DNA of 64,000 nucleotides, taken from the NCBI GenBank assembly GCA_023250955.1, contig JAHEZQ010000019.1:1-64000 (forward strand), in the 5' to 3' direction. A program made the translations under genes and the position numbers. The notes under the pieces are model-generated. The model was given only the letters and a program-made list of their open reading frames with translations, ran no database searches and had not been told where the DNA came from. The stretch is from Melioribacter sp. (lineage in GTDB: Bacteria; Bacteroidota; Ignavibacteria; Ignavibacteriales; Melioribacteraceae). Below, piece after piece: positions 49,998 to 60,960 of the stretch (positions within the stretch are counted from its first letter, which is position 1; each line of letters opens with the position of its first letter).

Positions 49998-52112
49998 ATG
50001 ATAGGTCAAACCATTCTTCATTATAAGATATTAGAAAAACTTGGCGAAGGCGGAATGGGTGTGGTTTATAAAGCAGAAGACACCAAATTAAAACGTGAAG
50101 TAGCAATCAAGTTTTTACCAAGATACATTTCTTCAGATGAAGAAGAACGGAATAGATTTACAATAGAAGCACAAGCAGCAGCTGCATTGAATCACCCAAA
50201 TTTAGCAACCATACATGCAATTGAAAATACTTTAGAAGAAGTATTTATTGTAATGGAATATATAAACGGTCCGGAGCTGAAAGATAAAATTAAGAAAGGG
50301 AATTTAAGTTTAGAAGAAACCATTAATATAATCGAACAAATTGCAAACGGGTTACAAACAGCACATCAAAAAGGAATTATACATAGGGACATAAAAAGCA
50401 GCAATATCATGTTAACACAAACGGGACAAGTAAAGATAATGGATTTTGGATTAGCCAAGATAAAAGGTAGTTCACAAATAACCAGACTTGGTACAACGCT
50501 CGGGACTGCGGCATATATGTCTCCTGAACAAGCACGCGGTGAAAAAGTTGATCAAAGAACAGATCTCTGGGCGATGGGAGTAATATTTTACGAGATGGTA
50601 ACGGGTCAAATGCCATTTAAGGGTGAATACGAACAAGCAGTTATTTATTCCATCTTAAATCAAGAACCGGAATCTATTAGTACTTCTAATAATATTCCGA
50701 TTTGGATAGACCAATCAATAAGGAGATTACTTAATAAAAATATTGATTCAAGGTATCAAAATGCTGCTGACTTCTTGAAAGATTTAAAAGAAGCAAAAAT
50801 CAAAAACGAAGTTCATTATAAAAATGAAAACGATAAATCAATCGCTGTCCTTCCATTTGAAAATATTAGTCCCGATAAGGAGACAGATTATTTTGCAGAC
50901 GGTCTTGCAGAAGAACTTATTATTAATTTATCAAAAATTAAAGAAGTGAGCGTTGTTGCAAGAACTAATGCAGCACAATATAAAGGCACAAAAAAAGATA
51001 TAAGAACAATCGGCAGAGAACTTAATGCTAGATATATAATGTCGGGGAGCGTTAGAAAATTTAAGGATGATCTAAGAATATCTGTACAGTTAATCGATGT
51101 TGAAAGAGGGACACAACTTTGGGGCGAAACTTATAAAGGGAAACTAGCAGATATTTTTGATATTCAGGAAAATGTTTCGAAAGAAATTGTCGAAGCGCTC
51201 ATGTTAAAATTATCACCGATAGAAAAAGTTAGTCTAACAAAACGTCCTACACTAAACGCTGAAGCTTTTGATTGTTATTTGAAGGGAAGAAATTTATTAT
51301 CAAGCAGAACAAAAAGTAATCTTGATTTTGCAATTCTATTATTTGAAAAAGCAGTAGAACTAGATCAGCGTTTTGCTCCAGCATATGCTGCGTTAGGTGA
51401 AGCTTATGGTACAATGTATCGCGATTTTGACCGGCTCGATATATGGCTGGATAAAGCATTGGATGTTAGTCTGAAAGCTTTGATGTATGATTCTACTTTA
51501 TCTGAAGCTTATGCATCACTTGGATTAGCTTACTTCGGTAAAAATGAATTGGATGATGCGTTATCTGCTACAAAAAAAGCAATCGAACTTGACCCGAACA
51601 ATGATAATGCGTATTGGATTCTTTCAAGAATATATCACACTGCTGACCGTGATAGGAACGCTGCAGAAGCTTTAGAGAAATTAATCTCGATAAATCCCGA
51701 CTTTCTAATAGCGTACTCAGATCTACAGATGTATTATGAAAGGTTAGGTGAATTTGAAAAACAACGACAAGCTTTAGAGTCGGTAGTTAAAATCTCTCCT
51801 GAATATTTAATTAAACATCCTGAAGATACTTATAGAAGAATGTCTTATGCAGTTACTTTGGCAATTTTAGGAGAAGTTGAAAAAGCAAAAATAGAAGGTG
51901 AGAAGGCTTTGGAATTAAGCCCTAACGATTCTATAATGATGTACTATGGTGCGTGTCTCTATTCACGATTAAAAGAAAATAAACGTGCGGTTGAACTTCT
52001 CAGTGATGCTATTAAACATGGGTATGTAAACTTTGATTGGATTAACAGAGATCCTGACTTTGATAATATCCGAAATGAACCGGGATATATTAAACTAATG
52101 GAGGGGAAATAA
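49998..52112 (+). CDS. Hanks-type Ser/Thr kinase with TolB_N-like and TPR domains (paralog 1, no obvious TM)
   Basis: LGEGGMGVVYKAEDTKLKREVAIKFLP; HRDIKSSNIML; DFGLAKIKG; SIAVLPFENISPDKETDYFADGLAEELI; TPR-like C-terminus. Confidence 0.93.
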   Translation: MIGQTILHYKILEKLGEGGMGVVYKAEDTKLKREVAIKFLPRYISSDEEERNRFTIEAQAAAALNHPNLATIHAIENTLEEVFIVMEYINGPELKDKIKKGNLSLEETINIIEQIANGLQTAHQKGIIHRDIKSSNIMLTQTGQVKIMDFGLAKIKGSSQITRLGTTLGTAAYMSPEQARGEKVDQRTDLWAMGVIFYEMVTGQMPFKGEYEQAVIYSILNQEPESISTSNNIPIWIDQSIRRLLNKNIDSRYQNAADFLKDLKEAKIKNEVHYKNENDKSIAVLPFENISPDKETDYFADGLAEELIINLSKIKEVSVVARTNAAQYKGTKKDIRTIGRELNARYIMSGSVRKFKDDLRISVQLIDVERGTQLWGETYKGKLADIFDIQENVSKEIVEALMLKLSPIEKVSLTKRPTLNAEAFDCYLKGRNLLSSRTKSNLDFAILLFEKAVELDQRFAPAYAALGEAYGTMYRDFDRLDIWLDKALDVSLKALMYDSTLSEAYASLGLAYFGKNELDDALSATKKAIELDPNNDNAYWILSRIYHTADRDRNAAEALEKLISINPDFLIAYSDLQMYYERLGEFEKQRQALESVVKISPEYLIKHPEDTYRRMSYAVTLAILGEVEKAKIEGEKALELSPNDSIMMYYGACLYSRLKENKRAVELLSDAIKHGYVNFDWINRDPDFDNIRNEPGYIKLMEGK

Positions 52113-52117
52113 TATTT

Positions 52118-54727
52118 ATGATAGGTGAAACAATTCTCCACTATAAAATATTAGAAAAACTCGGTGAAGGCGGAATGGGGATTGTATATAAAGCCGAAGA
52201 TACCAAGCTTAAACGTGAAGTTGCCATAAAGTTTTTACCAAGATACATCTCATCCAACGATGAAGAACAAAAAAGATTTGAAATTGAAGCACAAGCAGCT
52301 GCTTCATTAAATCATTCGAACATTTCTACTATTCATTCCATAGAAAAATCCGATGATCAATTATTTATTGTTATGGAATTTATCGATGGTGTAGAGTTAA
52401 AAGAAGAAATAAAAAATAAATCTATTCCAATTAGTAAAGCTGTCAGTATAGCAATTCAAATAGTAGAAGGATTAGAAGCTGCACATAAAAAAGGAATTAT
52501 CCATAGAGATATAAAATCTTCAAATATTATGATAATGCCAGATGGTAAAGTAAAAATAATGGATTTTGGTTTGGCTAAGATTAAGGGTGGCACCGATGTA
52601 ACAAAGATTGGATCTACTGTTGGAACCGTTGCATACATGTCTCCGGAACAAGCAGGCGGTCAGGAAGTTGATCTACGCACAGATCTTTGGTCGTTTGGTA
52701 TAGTTCTATATGAAATGTTAATGGGAGAACAGCCATTTAAAGGCGCTTATGAACAGGCAATAATCTATTCTATATTAAATGAAGAACCTGAATTTGGTAA
52801 TATTCCTGAGGACCTCAGTAATATTTTAATGAGATGTATCGCTAAATCTGCATCAGATAGGTATCAAAATGTTGGAGAAGTATTAAATGATTTAAGAATA
52901 ATAAAAGAGAATACTCCTTCAAAATCATTTTCTAAAAAAACTTCATTCAAAAAAAATATTAAGAAATCCAAGTTAAAATGGTTAATAAACACAGCTGCAA
53001 TTTTAATTATCGCTGTTGTAACACTAATTTATTTTTTTACGAAGGGAAATAATGAGATAGCCAATACAACAATTGGTAGAGAAATGATAGTTATTATGCC
53101 CTTTGAAAATTTGGGTTCACAGGACGATAATTATTTTGCCGATGGAATAACTGATGAGATTACTAGTAAGTTAGCTTCGATCGGAAACATAGGAGTTATT
53201 TCAACAAAGAGTGCTAAGAAGATTGCGAGCGCTAATAAAACTACGGCAGAAATCGGAAAAGAATTAGGAGTAAATTATATTTTAAGTGGTACAATCCGTT
53301 GGGCAAAAAACCAAAAAAATGGCAGTACTGTAAGAATTACTCCCCAACTAACTCGTGTCTCTGATAATACAATTGCATGGTCTGATTCTTATGACAAAGT
53401 TTTAAACGACATTTTTGCAGTTCAAAATGATATCGCTCAAAAAGTTGTTGACCAATTGGGCGGATCCCTTCTATCAAAACAGATTCAAAAAGAAACGCCT
53501 CCTACCAGCAATCTAGATGCTTATGATTTTTATCTGCAGGGACTTGCATATCTCAAGCGTGGCATCAATGAGAAAACATCAATTCAAAATAGTACAAACT
53601 TATTAAAGAAAGCTCTTGAGCTAGATCCCAAATATGCTTCGGCTTATGCAAATCTCTCAAAAAATTTGTTGTCTATGTATTGGTTTTATTTTGACAGGAG
53701 TAAAAAGAATATTAGTGAAGCATTCGATTATGCACAAAGAGCATTTCAATTGAATCCGAATCTTGCAGAGACTCATATTGCCTTAGGCTATTATTATTAT
53801 TGGTACGAACTTAATTATGATAAAGCGATTAAGGAATTTTCAGAGTCATTAAAAATACAGCCTAACAATGCTGAAGCTTTCACTGCAATAGGATATGTTT
53901 ACAGACGGATGGGCAATTTAAAATTAGCTCTCAAAAATATGGAAAAAGGTTTATCCCTTGATCCACTTTCTGCTGAATATGCGTTCAACGCTGCCGAAAC
54001 CCTTGGATTATTGAGAGATTACGAAAATGCAAATAAATATTACAAACAGAATACCGAATTAAATCCAGATTTTATTTCCAACAGAATTACATATGCCCAA
54101 AATTTTATTGATTGGAAAGGCGATTCAAAAGTTGCTTCTGAAATTATGCGGGGTGTTAAGGATAATGAATATTTAGAGGCGACGTTTAATATAAAAGTCT
54201 TCATAAATATAATAGAAAGAAATTATGATCAGGCAATTCAGAATTTGAAGTCGTTAAAAATAGATTACGAGACAGGGCAATTTCGATATACACCTAATGA
54301 TTTGGTATTTGGACTGATTTACAGATATAAAAATGAACGGGGAATGTCAAAATCTTATTTTGAATCCTCAAGAATGCTACTAGAAAAAATGTTAAAAGAT
54401 AATCCAAAAGATGAGCGCATACATAGTTCACTTGGAATTGTTTATGCAGGATTAGGTAATAAAGAAAAGGCAATAGCAGAAGGCAAGAAAGGCATTGAAC
54501 TTTTACCACTTGAAAAAGAAGCTTACAGAGGTTATTACCGCCAATGGGATCTGGCAATTATTTATACTTTGATTAGTGATTATGATAATGCATTAAAACA
54601 AATTGATTTTATATTGTCTATTCCAGGTGCATTTTCCGTAAACCAGTTAAAACTGGATCCGTTATACGATCCGATACGAAATCTTCCCGGATACAAAACA
54701 ATTATTGATAAGTATTTTAGCAATTAA
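52118..54727 (+). CDS. Hanks-type Ser/Thr kinase with TM, TolB_N-like and TPR domains (paralog 2)
   Basis: LGEGGMGIVYKAEDTKLKREVAIKFLP; HRDIKSSNIMI; TM WLINTAAILIIAVVTLIYFF; IVIMPFENLGSQDDNYFADGITDEI; TPR repeats. Confidence 0.93.
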   Translation: MIGETILHYKILEKLGEGGMGIVYKAEDTKLKREVAIKFLPRYISSNDEEQKRFEIEAQAAASLNHSNISTIHSIEKSDDQLFIVMEFIDGVELKEEIKNKSIPISKAVSIAIQIVEGLEAAHKKGIIHRDIKSSNIMIMPDGKVKIMDFGLAKIKGGTDVTKIGSTVGTVAYMSPEQAGGQEVDLRTDLWSFGIVLYEMLMGEQPFKGAYEQAIIYSILNEEPEFGNIPEDLSNILMRCIAKSASDRYQNVGEVLNDLRIIKENTPSKSFSKKTSFKKNIKKSKLKWLINTAAILIIAVVTLIYFFTKGNNEIANTTIGREMIVIMPFENLGSQDDNYFADGITDEITSKLASIGNIGVISTKSAKKIASANKTTAEIGKELGVNYILSGTIRWAKNQKNGSTVRITPQLTRVSDNTIAWSDSYDKVLNDIFAVQNDIAQKVVDQLGGSLLSKQIQKETPPTSNLDAYDFYLQGLAYLKRGINEKTSIQNSTNLLKKALELDPKYASAYANLSKNLLSMYWFYFDRSKKNISEAFDYAQRAFQLNPNLAETHIALGYYYYWYELNYDKAIKEFSESLKIQPNNAEAFTAIGYVYRRMGNLKLALKNMEKGLSLDPLSAEYAFNAAETLGLLRDYENANKYYKQNTELNPDFISNRITYAQNFIDWKGDSKVASEIMRGVKDNEYLEATFNIKVFINIIERNYDQAIQNLKSLKIDYETGQFRYTPNDLVFGLIYRYKNERGMSKSYFESSRMLLEKMLKDNPKDERIHSSLGIVYAGLGNKEKAIAEGKKGIELLPLEKEAYRGYYRQWDLAIIYTLISDYDNALKQIDFILSIPGAFSVNQLKLDPLYDPIRNLPGYKTIIDKYFSN

Positions 54728-54773
54728 TTCCAGAACAAACTGATTATATACTCCAAGATAGGAGGCAAATAAA

Positions 54774-55532
54774 ATGTTTATGCGATTTGTTCAGTTAAAA
54801 CTAAATCCTAAAAATATTTCTGAGTTCAAAGAATTCTACGAGAATGAGGTTACTCAAGAGCTTAAAAATACTGATGGTTGTTTATTCGCAGGATTAATAA
54901 AGTCGGAACCCAATGAACAAGAGTTTATTTCACTAACATTCTGGCAATCACTAGAACATGCAGAAAATTACGAATCAAGAGGTGCTTATAAGAAACTCTT
55001 GGAGAAAACGAAACAATTTTTATCTGAATCAGCCGAGTGGAAGGTTCAGCTTTCAGAAAATATGGAACTTAAATATGGCCCTGTGGAAGAAGAACCCGTA
55101 ATAGAAAAATTTATTGTTGCAGTTCAAAATAAAAAGAGTGATGATTTAATAATTGACTCAAAAAACATGTTTATACGGATTCTTTCAATAAGAATTGAGA
55201 ATGATAAACTTGACGAATTTAAAAAATTGTACTCAGATATTATTGTTCCCTCATTAAAAGGGATCGCTAGTTGCCGTTATATGTTCTTAATTGAAAGTGT
55301 AAATGCGGAAAATGAATTTATTTCAGCTACGATTTGGGATAGTAAAGAAGATGCCGATGAGTATGAATCCAGCGAAAAATTTAGGGAGTTGACGGAGAAA
55401 GTACAACATACATTCTCAAAATTATACTTATGGAAAATGTCTTTTGAAAAAGAATACGGTGCGAAAATACAAACTTCGGAAGATTTTAAAGTGCAACGGT
55501 ATGATTTTATAGTAGGTAAAAGTTTTTCTTAA
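54774..55532 (+). CDS. Tandem antibiotic-biosynthesis-monooxygenase (ABM)-like domain protein
   Basis: Two similar ~90-aa ferredoxin-like units: RFVQLKLNPKNISEFKEFYENEV...FISLTFWQSLEHAENYES and IRILSIRIENDKLDEFKKLYSDII...FISATIWDSKEDADEYES. Confidence 0.65.
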   Translation: MFMRFVQLKLNPKNISEFKEFYENEVTQELKNTDGCLFAGLIKSEPNEQEFISLTFWQSLEHAENYESRGAYKKLLEKTKQFLSESAEWKVQLSENMELKYGPVEEEPVIEKFIVAVQNKKSDDLIIDSKNMFIRILSIRIENDKLDEFKKLYSDIIVPSLKGIASCRYMFLIESVNAENEFISATIWDSKEDADEYESSEKFRELTEKVQHTFSKLYLWKMSFEKEYGAKIQTSEDFKVQRYDFIVGKSFS

Positions 55533-55557
55533 AGTACAATGAAAAATAAGTAGGCGT

Positions 55558-55896
55558 ATGAAATTTACATTAGAAAATATTATTTCAAATGTAGATAATC
55601 TGCATCAGGTGAAAAAAGCAGATTTACATCCTGGCGATGAAGTGCAGTTACAGACAAGTAATTCCATGTATTTAATTAAAGTTGATGAAAATGGAGATTA
55701 TATTGTTTCAGGCGGATGGTTAGATAAGATGGCAATTGCACCTGCTAAATTATCAATTAACGGATGTACATGGGGAGGAAGTGTAATTAAGACAGATATA
55801 GTTGCAGCATGCGGGCTGTATCTTGAATTTAGTAACCGACTTGTAACTAGTAAAATAAAAAAGATTTATTACTTTCCACGAAGTTTAAAAAACTAA
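55558..55896 (+). CDS. Hypothetical protein (112 aa)
   Basis: ORF within a co-directional gene string; no family recognised. Confidence 0.55.
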   Translation: MKFTLENIISNVDNLHQVKKADLHPGDEVQLQTSNSMYLIKVDENGDYIVSGGWLDKMAIAPAKLSINGCTWGGSVIKTDIVAACGLYLEFSNRLVTSKIKKIYYFPRSLKN

Positions 55897-55933
55897 TGAA
55901 ATCATAATAATTAAAATAAAGTTTGAGGTAAAA

Positions 55934-58051
55934 ATGATCGGTCAAAAATTTTCTCATTATAATATAATAGAAAAACTCGGCGAAGGCGGCATGGGTGTGG
56001 TCTACAAAGCCGAGGATATAAAGCTGAAACGTGAAGTTGCAATTAAATTTTTGCCTCATCACATTTCCGCAAACAAGCAAGAACGTCAAAGATTCGAAAT
56101 TGAGGCTCAAGCAGCAGCTGCTCTTAATCATCCGAATATTGCGACAATACATGCAATTGAAGAATCAAATGATGAAGTCTTCATTGTTATGGAATTTATT
56201 AACGGTGTCGAACTTAAGGAAAAGGTAAGTAATAATTTACCTCAAATTGAGGAGTCTCTTAAAATTGTTGAGCAAATTGCTGAAGGATTAAAAGCTGCTC
56301 ACTTGAAGGGAATAACTCATAGGGATATCAAGTCAAGTAATATCATGATTACTCAATCAGGACAAATAAAGATTATGGATTTCGGTTTAGCAAAGTTAAG
56401 AGGAGTATCTAATATTACGGTGTTAGGAACAACGCTGGGAACAGTTGGATACATGTCGCCTGAACAAGCACGTGGTGAACAAGTTGATCATCGTACCGAT
56501 ATATGGTCTCTGGGAGTGATTTTCTTCGAATTATTAACAGGTAAGCTGCCTTACGGTGGTGAATACGACCAGGCAATTATTTATTCTATTCTAAATGAAG
56601 AACCAAAGTCAATAATGTCTATTAGGAAAGATGCACCTTTAAAACTCGAACATATTGTTATGAAATTGTTAAGTAAAAATAAAGAACGTAGGTATCAGAA
56701 CATTTCAGAATTTTTAGAAGACATGAATGAATTTAAAATAAAAAATAAAAACGTTGAAAGTGGTGAAGAAAAAAAGACAATTGCTGTTCTACCTTTTGAT
56801 AATATAAGTCCGGATAAAGATGCTGATTATTTTGCCGATGGATTGGCAGAAGAACTTATAACGAATTTATCTAAAATAAAAGAAATAAAACTGGTCGCAC
56901 GAACTAATACTATGAGATACAAAGGTACTGACAAAGACATAAAAACTTTAGGGCGGGAACTGAGTGCACGGTACATTATGCAGGGAAGTGTAAGAAAGAA
57001 TAAAGATGATTTACGGATTTCAGTTCAATTAATAGATGTTTTTCAGGAAAGTCAGCTATGGGGTGAAACATATAAAGGAAAGCTTGCCGATGTTTTCGAT
57101 ATCCAGGAAAAAGTTTCAAAAGAAGTTGCAGATGCGTTGAGATTAAATTTATCACTGACTGAAAAAGTTGTACTTACAAAACGTTCAACAGTCAATGCAG
57201 AAGCATTCGACCATTATCTGCGTGCACGAGAATTTTTGTCACGGTTGACTAAGAATAATATACAATTTGCAATTCAATTTTTTCAGAAAGCTATAGATGC
57301 AGATACCCGTTATGCACCAGCATATGCAGGGCTAAGTGAATCATATGCAAGTTTGTATTTATATTTTGTAAGAAACGATGAATTGCTTGATAAATCAATA
57401 GAATCAGGTATGAAAGCTTTAATGTATGATCCTACTCTTTCAGAAGCTTATTCCGCTCTTTCACTAGCCTATTTAAGTAAAAAGCTTTATGAAGATGCAT
57501 CTTCTGCAGGACAGAAGGCAATTGAACTTGATCCTAATAATTATATCGCCTTTTGGATCTTGGGTAGAATTTATCACAGTAGCGATCGAGACTTGGAAGC
57601 TGTTGAACTTTATAAAAAAGTTATTTCGCTTAACCCGGATTTTTATGCTGCCTATTCAGACCTTTCAGCAAGTTACGAAACATTAAATTATATGGATGAT
57701 TATAATCAAATAATTGGAATATCATTGGAAGTATATCAACGTTACATTTCACAGCATCCTGATGATGCGCGTGCTCATATTTTTTATGCAAATGATTTAG
57801 CGCGGGCAGATAAAATTCCAGAAGCAAAAGTAGAGATGGAAAAAGCGATTGAATTAAGCCCGACTGATACATTAATGTTATATAACGTAGCATGTTTTAT
57901 GTCTCTCGTGGGAGATAAAAAAAGTAGTATGAAATACATTTTAAAAGCATTTGAAAATGGTTATGCGAATTATGAATGGATGAAACGGGATCCTGATCTT
58001 AATAATATCCGGAATGAACCCGAGTATATTGAATTAATGAAAGGGAAATAA
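55934..58051 (+). CDS. Hanks-type Ser/Thr kinase with TolB_N-like and TPR domains (paralog 3, no obvious TM)
   Basis: LGEGGMGVVYKAEDIKLKREVAIKFLP; HRDIKSSNIMI; TIAVLPFDNISPDKDADYFADGLAEELI; end MKRDPDLNNIRNEPEYIELMKGK parallels paralog 1. Confidence 0.93.
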   Translation: MIGQKFSHYNIIEKLGEGGMGVVYKAEDIKLKREVAIKFLPHHISANKQERQRFEIEAQAAAALNHPNIATIHAIEESNDEVFIVMEFINGVELKEKVSNNLPQIEESLKIVEQIAEGLKAAHLKGITHRDIKSSNIMITQSGQIKIMDFGLAKLRGVSNITVLGTTLGTVGYMSPEQARGEQVDHRTDIWSLGVIFFELLTGKLPYGGEYDQAIIYSILNEEPKSIMSIRKDAPLKLEHIVMKLLSKNKERRYQNISEFLEDMNEFKIKNKNVESGEEKKTIAVLPFDNISPDKDADYFADGLAEELITNLSKIKEIKLVARTNTMRYKGTDKDIKTLGRELSARYIMQGSVRKNKDDLRISVQLIDVFQESQLWGETYKGKLADVFDIQEKVSKEVADALRLNLSLTEKVVLTKRSTVNAEAFDHYLRAREFLSRLTKNNIQFAIQFFQKAIDADTRYAPAYAGLSESYASLYLYFVRNDELLDKSIESGMKALMYDPTLSEAYSALSLAYLSKKLYEDASSAGQKAIELDPNNYIAFWILGRIYHSSDRDLEAVELYKKVISLNPDFYAAYSDLSASYETLNYMDDYNQIIGISLEVYQRYISQHPDDARAHIFYANDLARADKIPEAKVEMEKAIELSPTDTLMLYNVACFMSLVGDKKSSMKYILKAFENGYANYEWMKRDPDLNNIRNEPEYIELMKGK

Positions 58052-58135
58052 ATCAACTACCCCTTTTATGAAGATCTAAAATTAGTTTAAAGCTGTAAAC
58101 AAGAACATTACCTCCTTAATTTAATCGAGGCAAAA

Positions 58136-60859
58136 ATGATAGGCGAAACAATTCTTCATTATAAAATTCTTGAGAAGTTGGGCGAAGGCGGGATGGGTAC
58201 TGTTTACAAAGCCCAAGACACTAAGCTCGACCGTTTTGTAGCACTCAAATTTTTACCTTCTCAAATCACTGTCAATGATGATCAGAAAGCAAGGTTTATT
58301 CAGGAAGCTAAAACCGCTTCTGCTATGAATCATCCAAACGTATGTACCATCTATGATATTCAAGAACACGAAGGACAACTTTTTATTGTTATGGAATTTA
58401 TTGATGGTGTTACTCTTAGAAATTACAAACAAAATCTTTCTGAGAAAAAAATTCTTGAAATCGGCTCACAAGTAGCTGAAGGTCTTGCAGCAGCTCACGA
58501 GAAGGGAATTGTTCACCGTGATATAAAACCAGAAAATATAATGATCCGTAAAGACGGAATCGTACAGATAATGGATTTTGGGTTGGCAAAACTTTTTACA
58601 ACAAGTAATCAAAGCCGTCTTACAAAAATGGGCACAACGATGGGAACAATGGGGTATATGTCTCCCGAACAAGTACAGGGATTAGATGTTGATCATCGGA
58701 CAGATATTTTTTCATTCGGAGTAGTTTTTTATGAATTGTTAGCTGGTGAATCTCCATTTAAAGGAATGCATGAAACAGCAATAATGTATGAAATAGTAAA
58801 TGTTGATCCGGCACCGATCTCAACTGTAAAAGAAGGAATTGATCCGGAGATTGATGAAATAATTTTAGAATGCCTTGAAAAAGATAAAGACGATAGATGT
58901 CAATCTGCTAAAGAACTTGCAAAAGATTTAAGGAAAGTAAAAAAATCTTCGGGACATAGAACAAGCAGGATGTATAATGTTAATCCATCAATATTAAAAA
59001 CTGCAACCGGACAAACTACAGCAACAACTTCTTCTGGTTCATTCACAGTCGAGATTATGAATCGCAGAATTGATCTTTCAAAATTTTTCCGTTCTTCAAT
59101 ATTTCCTTGGGTTTTTTCTATCGTGCTATTATTAGCACTTGTCATTTCATGGTTGATGCTTAATAAATCAGCACCGGATAAAATTATAACAAAGTTTTCG
59201 CTTGATCTTGGTACTGATAAAGTACTTGATGTAAATGCTTACCCCGCGCTTGCCATTTCACATGATGGGACCAAAATTGTAATTAAAGCTAACAGCAAAT
59301 TTTATATCCGTAAAATGGATTCTATAGAACCTAGTGTTATTCAAGGAATTGAAAATGCTGCATCTCCTTTCTTTTCACCAGATGATAAATGGCTTGGATT
59401 CTTTAGAAGCGGTAAACTTGAAAAGATTTCACTTAGCGGAGGTACGCCCGTTACATTGGCTGATGTTTTAGAAAATAGAGGAGGAACATGGGGTAAAAAC
59501 GGTTCAATTATTTTTTCTGCCTCCACTACCGATGGTTTATCACTCGTATCAGAAGTTGGAGGAACCGTAAAAAAAATTACAGCTATTGATTCTACTAAAA
59601 AAGAAAGAACTCATCGTTGGCCATCATTTTTGCCTGATGGTAAACACGTTCTATTTACAGTTGGACTACTTTCGAGTCCTGATTATTATGAAAATGCTTC
59701 TATTGATGTGGTGGATGTAAATACAGGCGAAAGAAAAACTATTATAAAAGGTGCAAGTACAGCAAAGTATATAAACTCGGGACATATTCTGTTTTCCCGT
59801 TCAGGTGTTCTATATATAGTAGCTTTTGATGTTGACAGGCTTGAAGTTAAAGGGCAGCCTATTCCAGTAGTTGAGGGAGTTTATAGTGAACTAACTACTG
59901 GAATTACAAACTATATGGTTTCTGAGAATGGAACTCTGGCATACATTCCGGGTCCAGTAGAAGGCGGCAACAGAAAAATTGTAAGAATAGATATGAAAGG
60001 TGAAACAACTACATTAGATTCAACCGGTCATCCATATCTTGAACCCAGGCTTTCGCCTGATAACAAAAAAATTGCTATTGTAATTCGTGATGGAGAAGAT
60101 TTTGATATTTGGATTTTTGATATTCTTAGAAAGACCTTAAGCAGATTAACTTTTGGAGGATTGAATCGAACACCGCAATGGTCGCCGGATGGTTTAAATA
60201 TTGCATATATGAAACGTGCTAAAGACGGAAAAATTGGAATATTTATGAAACCGTACGATGGCAGCGGGGAAGAAGTTGAACTTTATAAAGGTGATAACAG
60301 ATTATATATAGATCAATGGACTCGTGACGGTGCAAATTTGATTATTGATAATCTAAATCTTAATGCAAACTCTGATCTTGTTATTCTTCCGCTAAAAGGT
60401 GATAAAAAACCTTGGAAATATTTAGAGACAAAACTAGATGAATATGAAGCTAATGTTTCTCCAGATGGTAAATGGCTATCATACCTTACAAATGAATCTG
60501 GTTCATATCAAGTTTATGTTCGTTCATTCCCGGGTAAAGAAGGTAAATGGCAGATTTCCACGGATGTAGCGGAAGAACCAAGATGGTCGCCGGATGGGAA
60601 AACAATTTACTACCGAAAAAATTCACAAATAATTTCAGTTCCTATTTCTACTTCAACAATGTTTTCAGCTGGTATCCCAAAACTTTTATTTAACGGGTTC
60701 CCAGCTGTGAATGTTGATAGCGGAATAAGTTATGATATAACCTCTGATGGAAAATATTTCATAACAACAAGCCCGGTGACTGGATCAATATTTAAAAATA
60801 TTTCTGTCGTTCTAAATTGGACAGAGGAAATAAAAAAGTTGTCTTCTAATGAAAAATAA
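58136..60859 (+). CDS. Hanks-type Ser/Thr kinase with TM and TolB/PD40-type beta-propeller (paralog 4)
   Basis: LGEGGMGTVYKAQDTKLDRFVALKFLP; HRDIKPENIMI; TM WVFSIVLLLALVISWLML; repeats such as RLSPDNKKIAIVIRDGEDFDIWIFD, PQWSPDGLNIAYMKR, PRWSPDGKTIYYRK. Confidence 0.93.
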   Translation: MIGETILHYKILEKLGEGGMGTVYKAQDTKLDRFVALKFLPSQITVNDDQKARFIQEAKTASAMNHPNVCTIYDIQEHEGQLFIVMEFIDGVTLRNYKQNLSEKKILEIGSQVAEGLAAAHEKGIVHRDIKPENIMIRKDGIVQIMDFGLAKLFTTSNQSRLTKMGTTMGTMGYMSPEQVQGLDVDHRTDIFSFGVVFYELLAGESPFKGMHETAIMYEIVNVDPAPISTVKEGIDPEIDEIILECLEKDKDDRCQSAKELAKDLRKVKKSSGHRTSRMYNVNPSILKTATGQTTATTSSGSFTVEIMNRRIDLSKFFRSSIFPWVFSIVLLLALVISWLMLNKSAPDKIITKFSLDLGTDKVLDVNAYPALAISHDGTKIVIKANSKFYIRKMDSIEPSVIQGIENAASPFFSPDDKWLGFFRSGKLEKISLSGGTPVTLADVLENRGGTWGKNGSIIFSASTTDGLSLVSEVGGTVKKITAIDSTKKERTHRWPSFLPDGKHVLFTVGLLSSPDYYENASIDVVDVNTGERKTIIKGASTAKYINSGHILFSRSGVLYIVAFDVDRLEVKGQPIPVVEGVYSELTTGITNYMVSENGTLAYIPGPVEGGNRKIVRIDMKGETTTLDSTGHPYLEPRLSPDNKKIAIVIRDGEDFDIWIFDILRKTLSRLTFGGLNRTPQWSPDGLNIAYMKRAKDGKIGIFMKPYDGSGEEVELYKGDNRLYIDQWTRDGANLIIDNLNLNANSDLVILPLKGDKKPWKYLETKLDEYEANVSPDGKWLSYLTNESGSYQVYVRSFPGKEGKWQISTDVAEEPRWSPDGKTIYYRKNSQIISVPISTSTMFSAGIPKLLFNGFPAVNVDSGISYDITSDGKYFITTSPVTGSIFKNISVVLNWTEEIKKLSSNEK

Positions 60860-60960
60860 AAACATCAGGAATGTAAAAAGATGAATGAATCGTTCTTTAT
60901 CATAAAATATTTTCAATAAGGAAATAACTATATTTAATCAATAACAAATAGGTGATCTCA

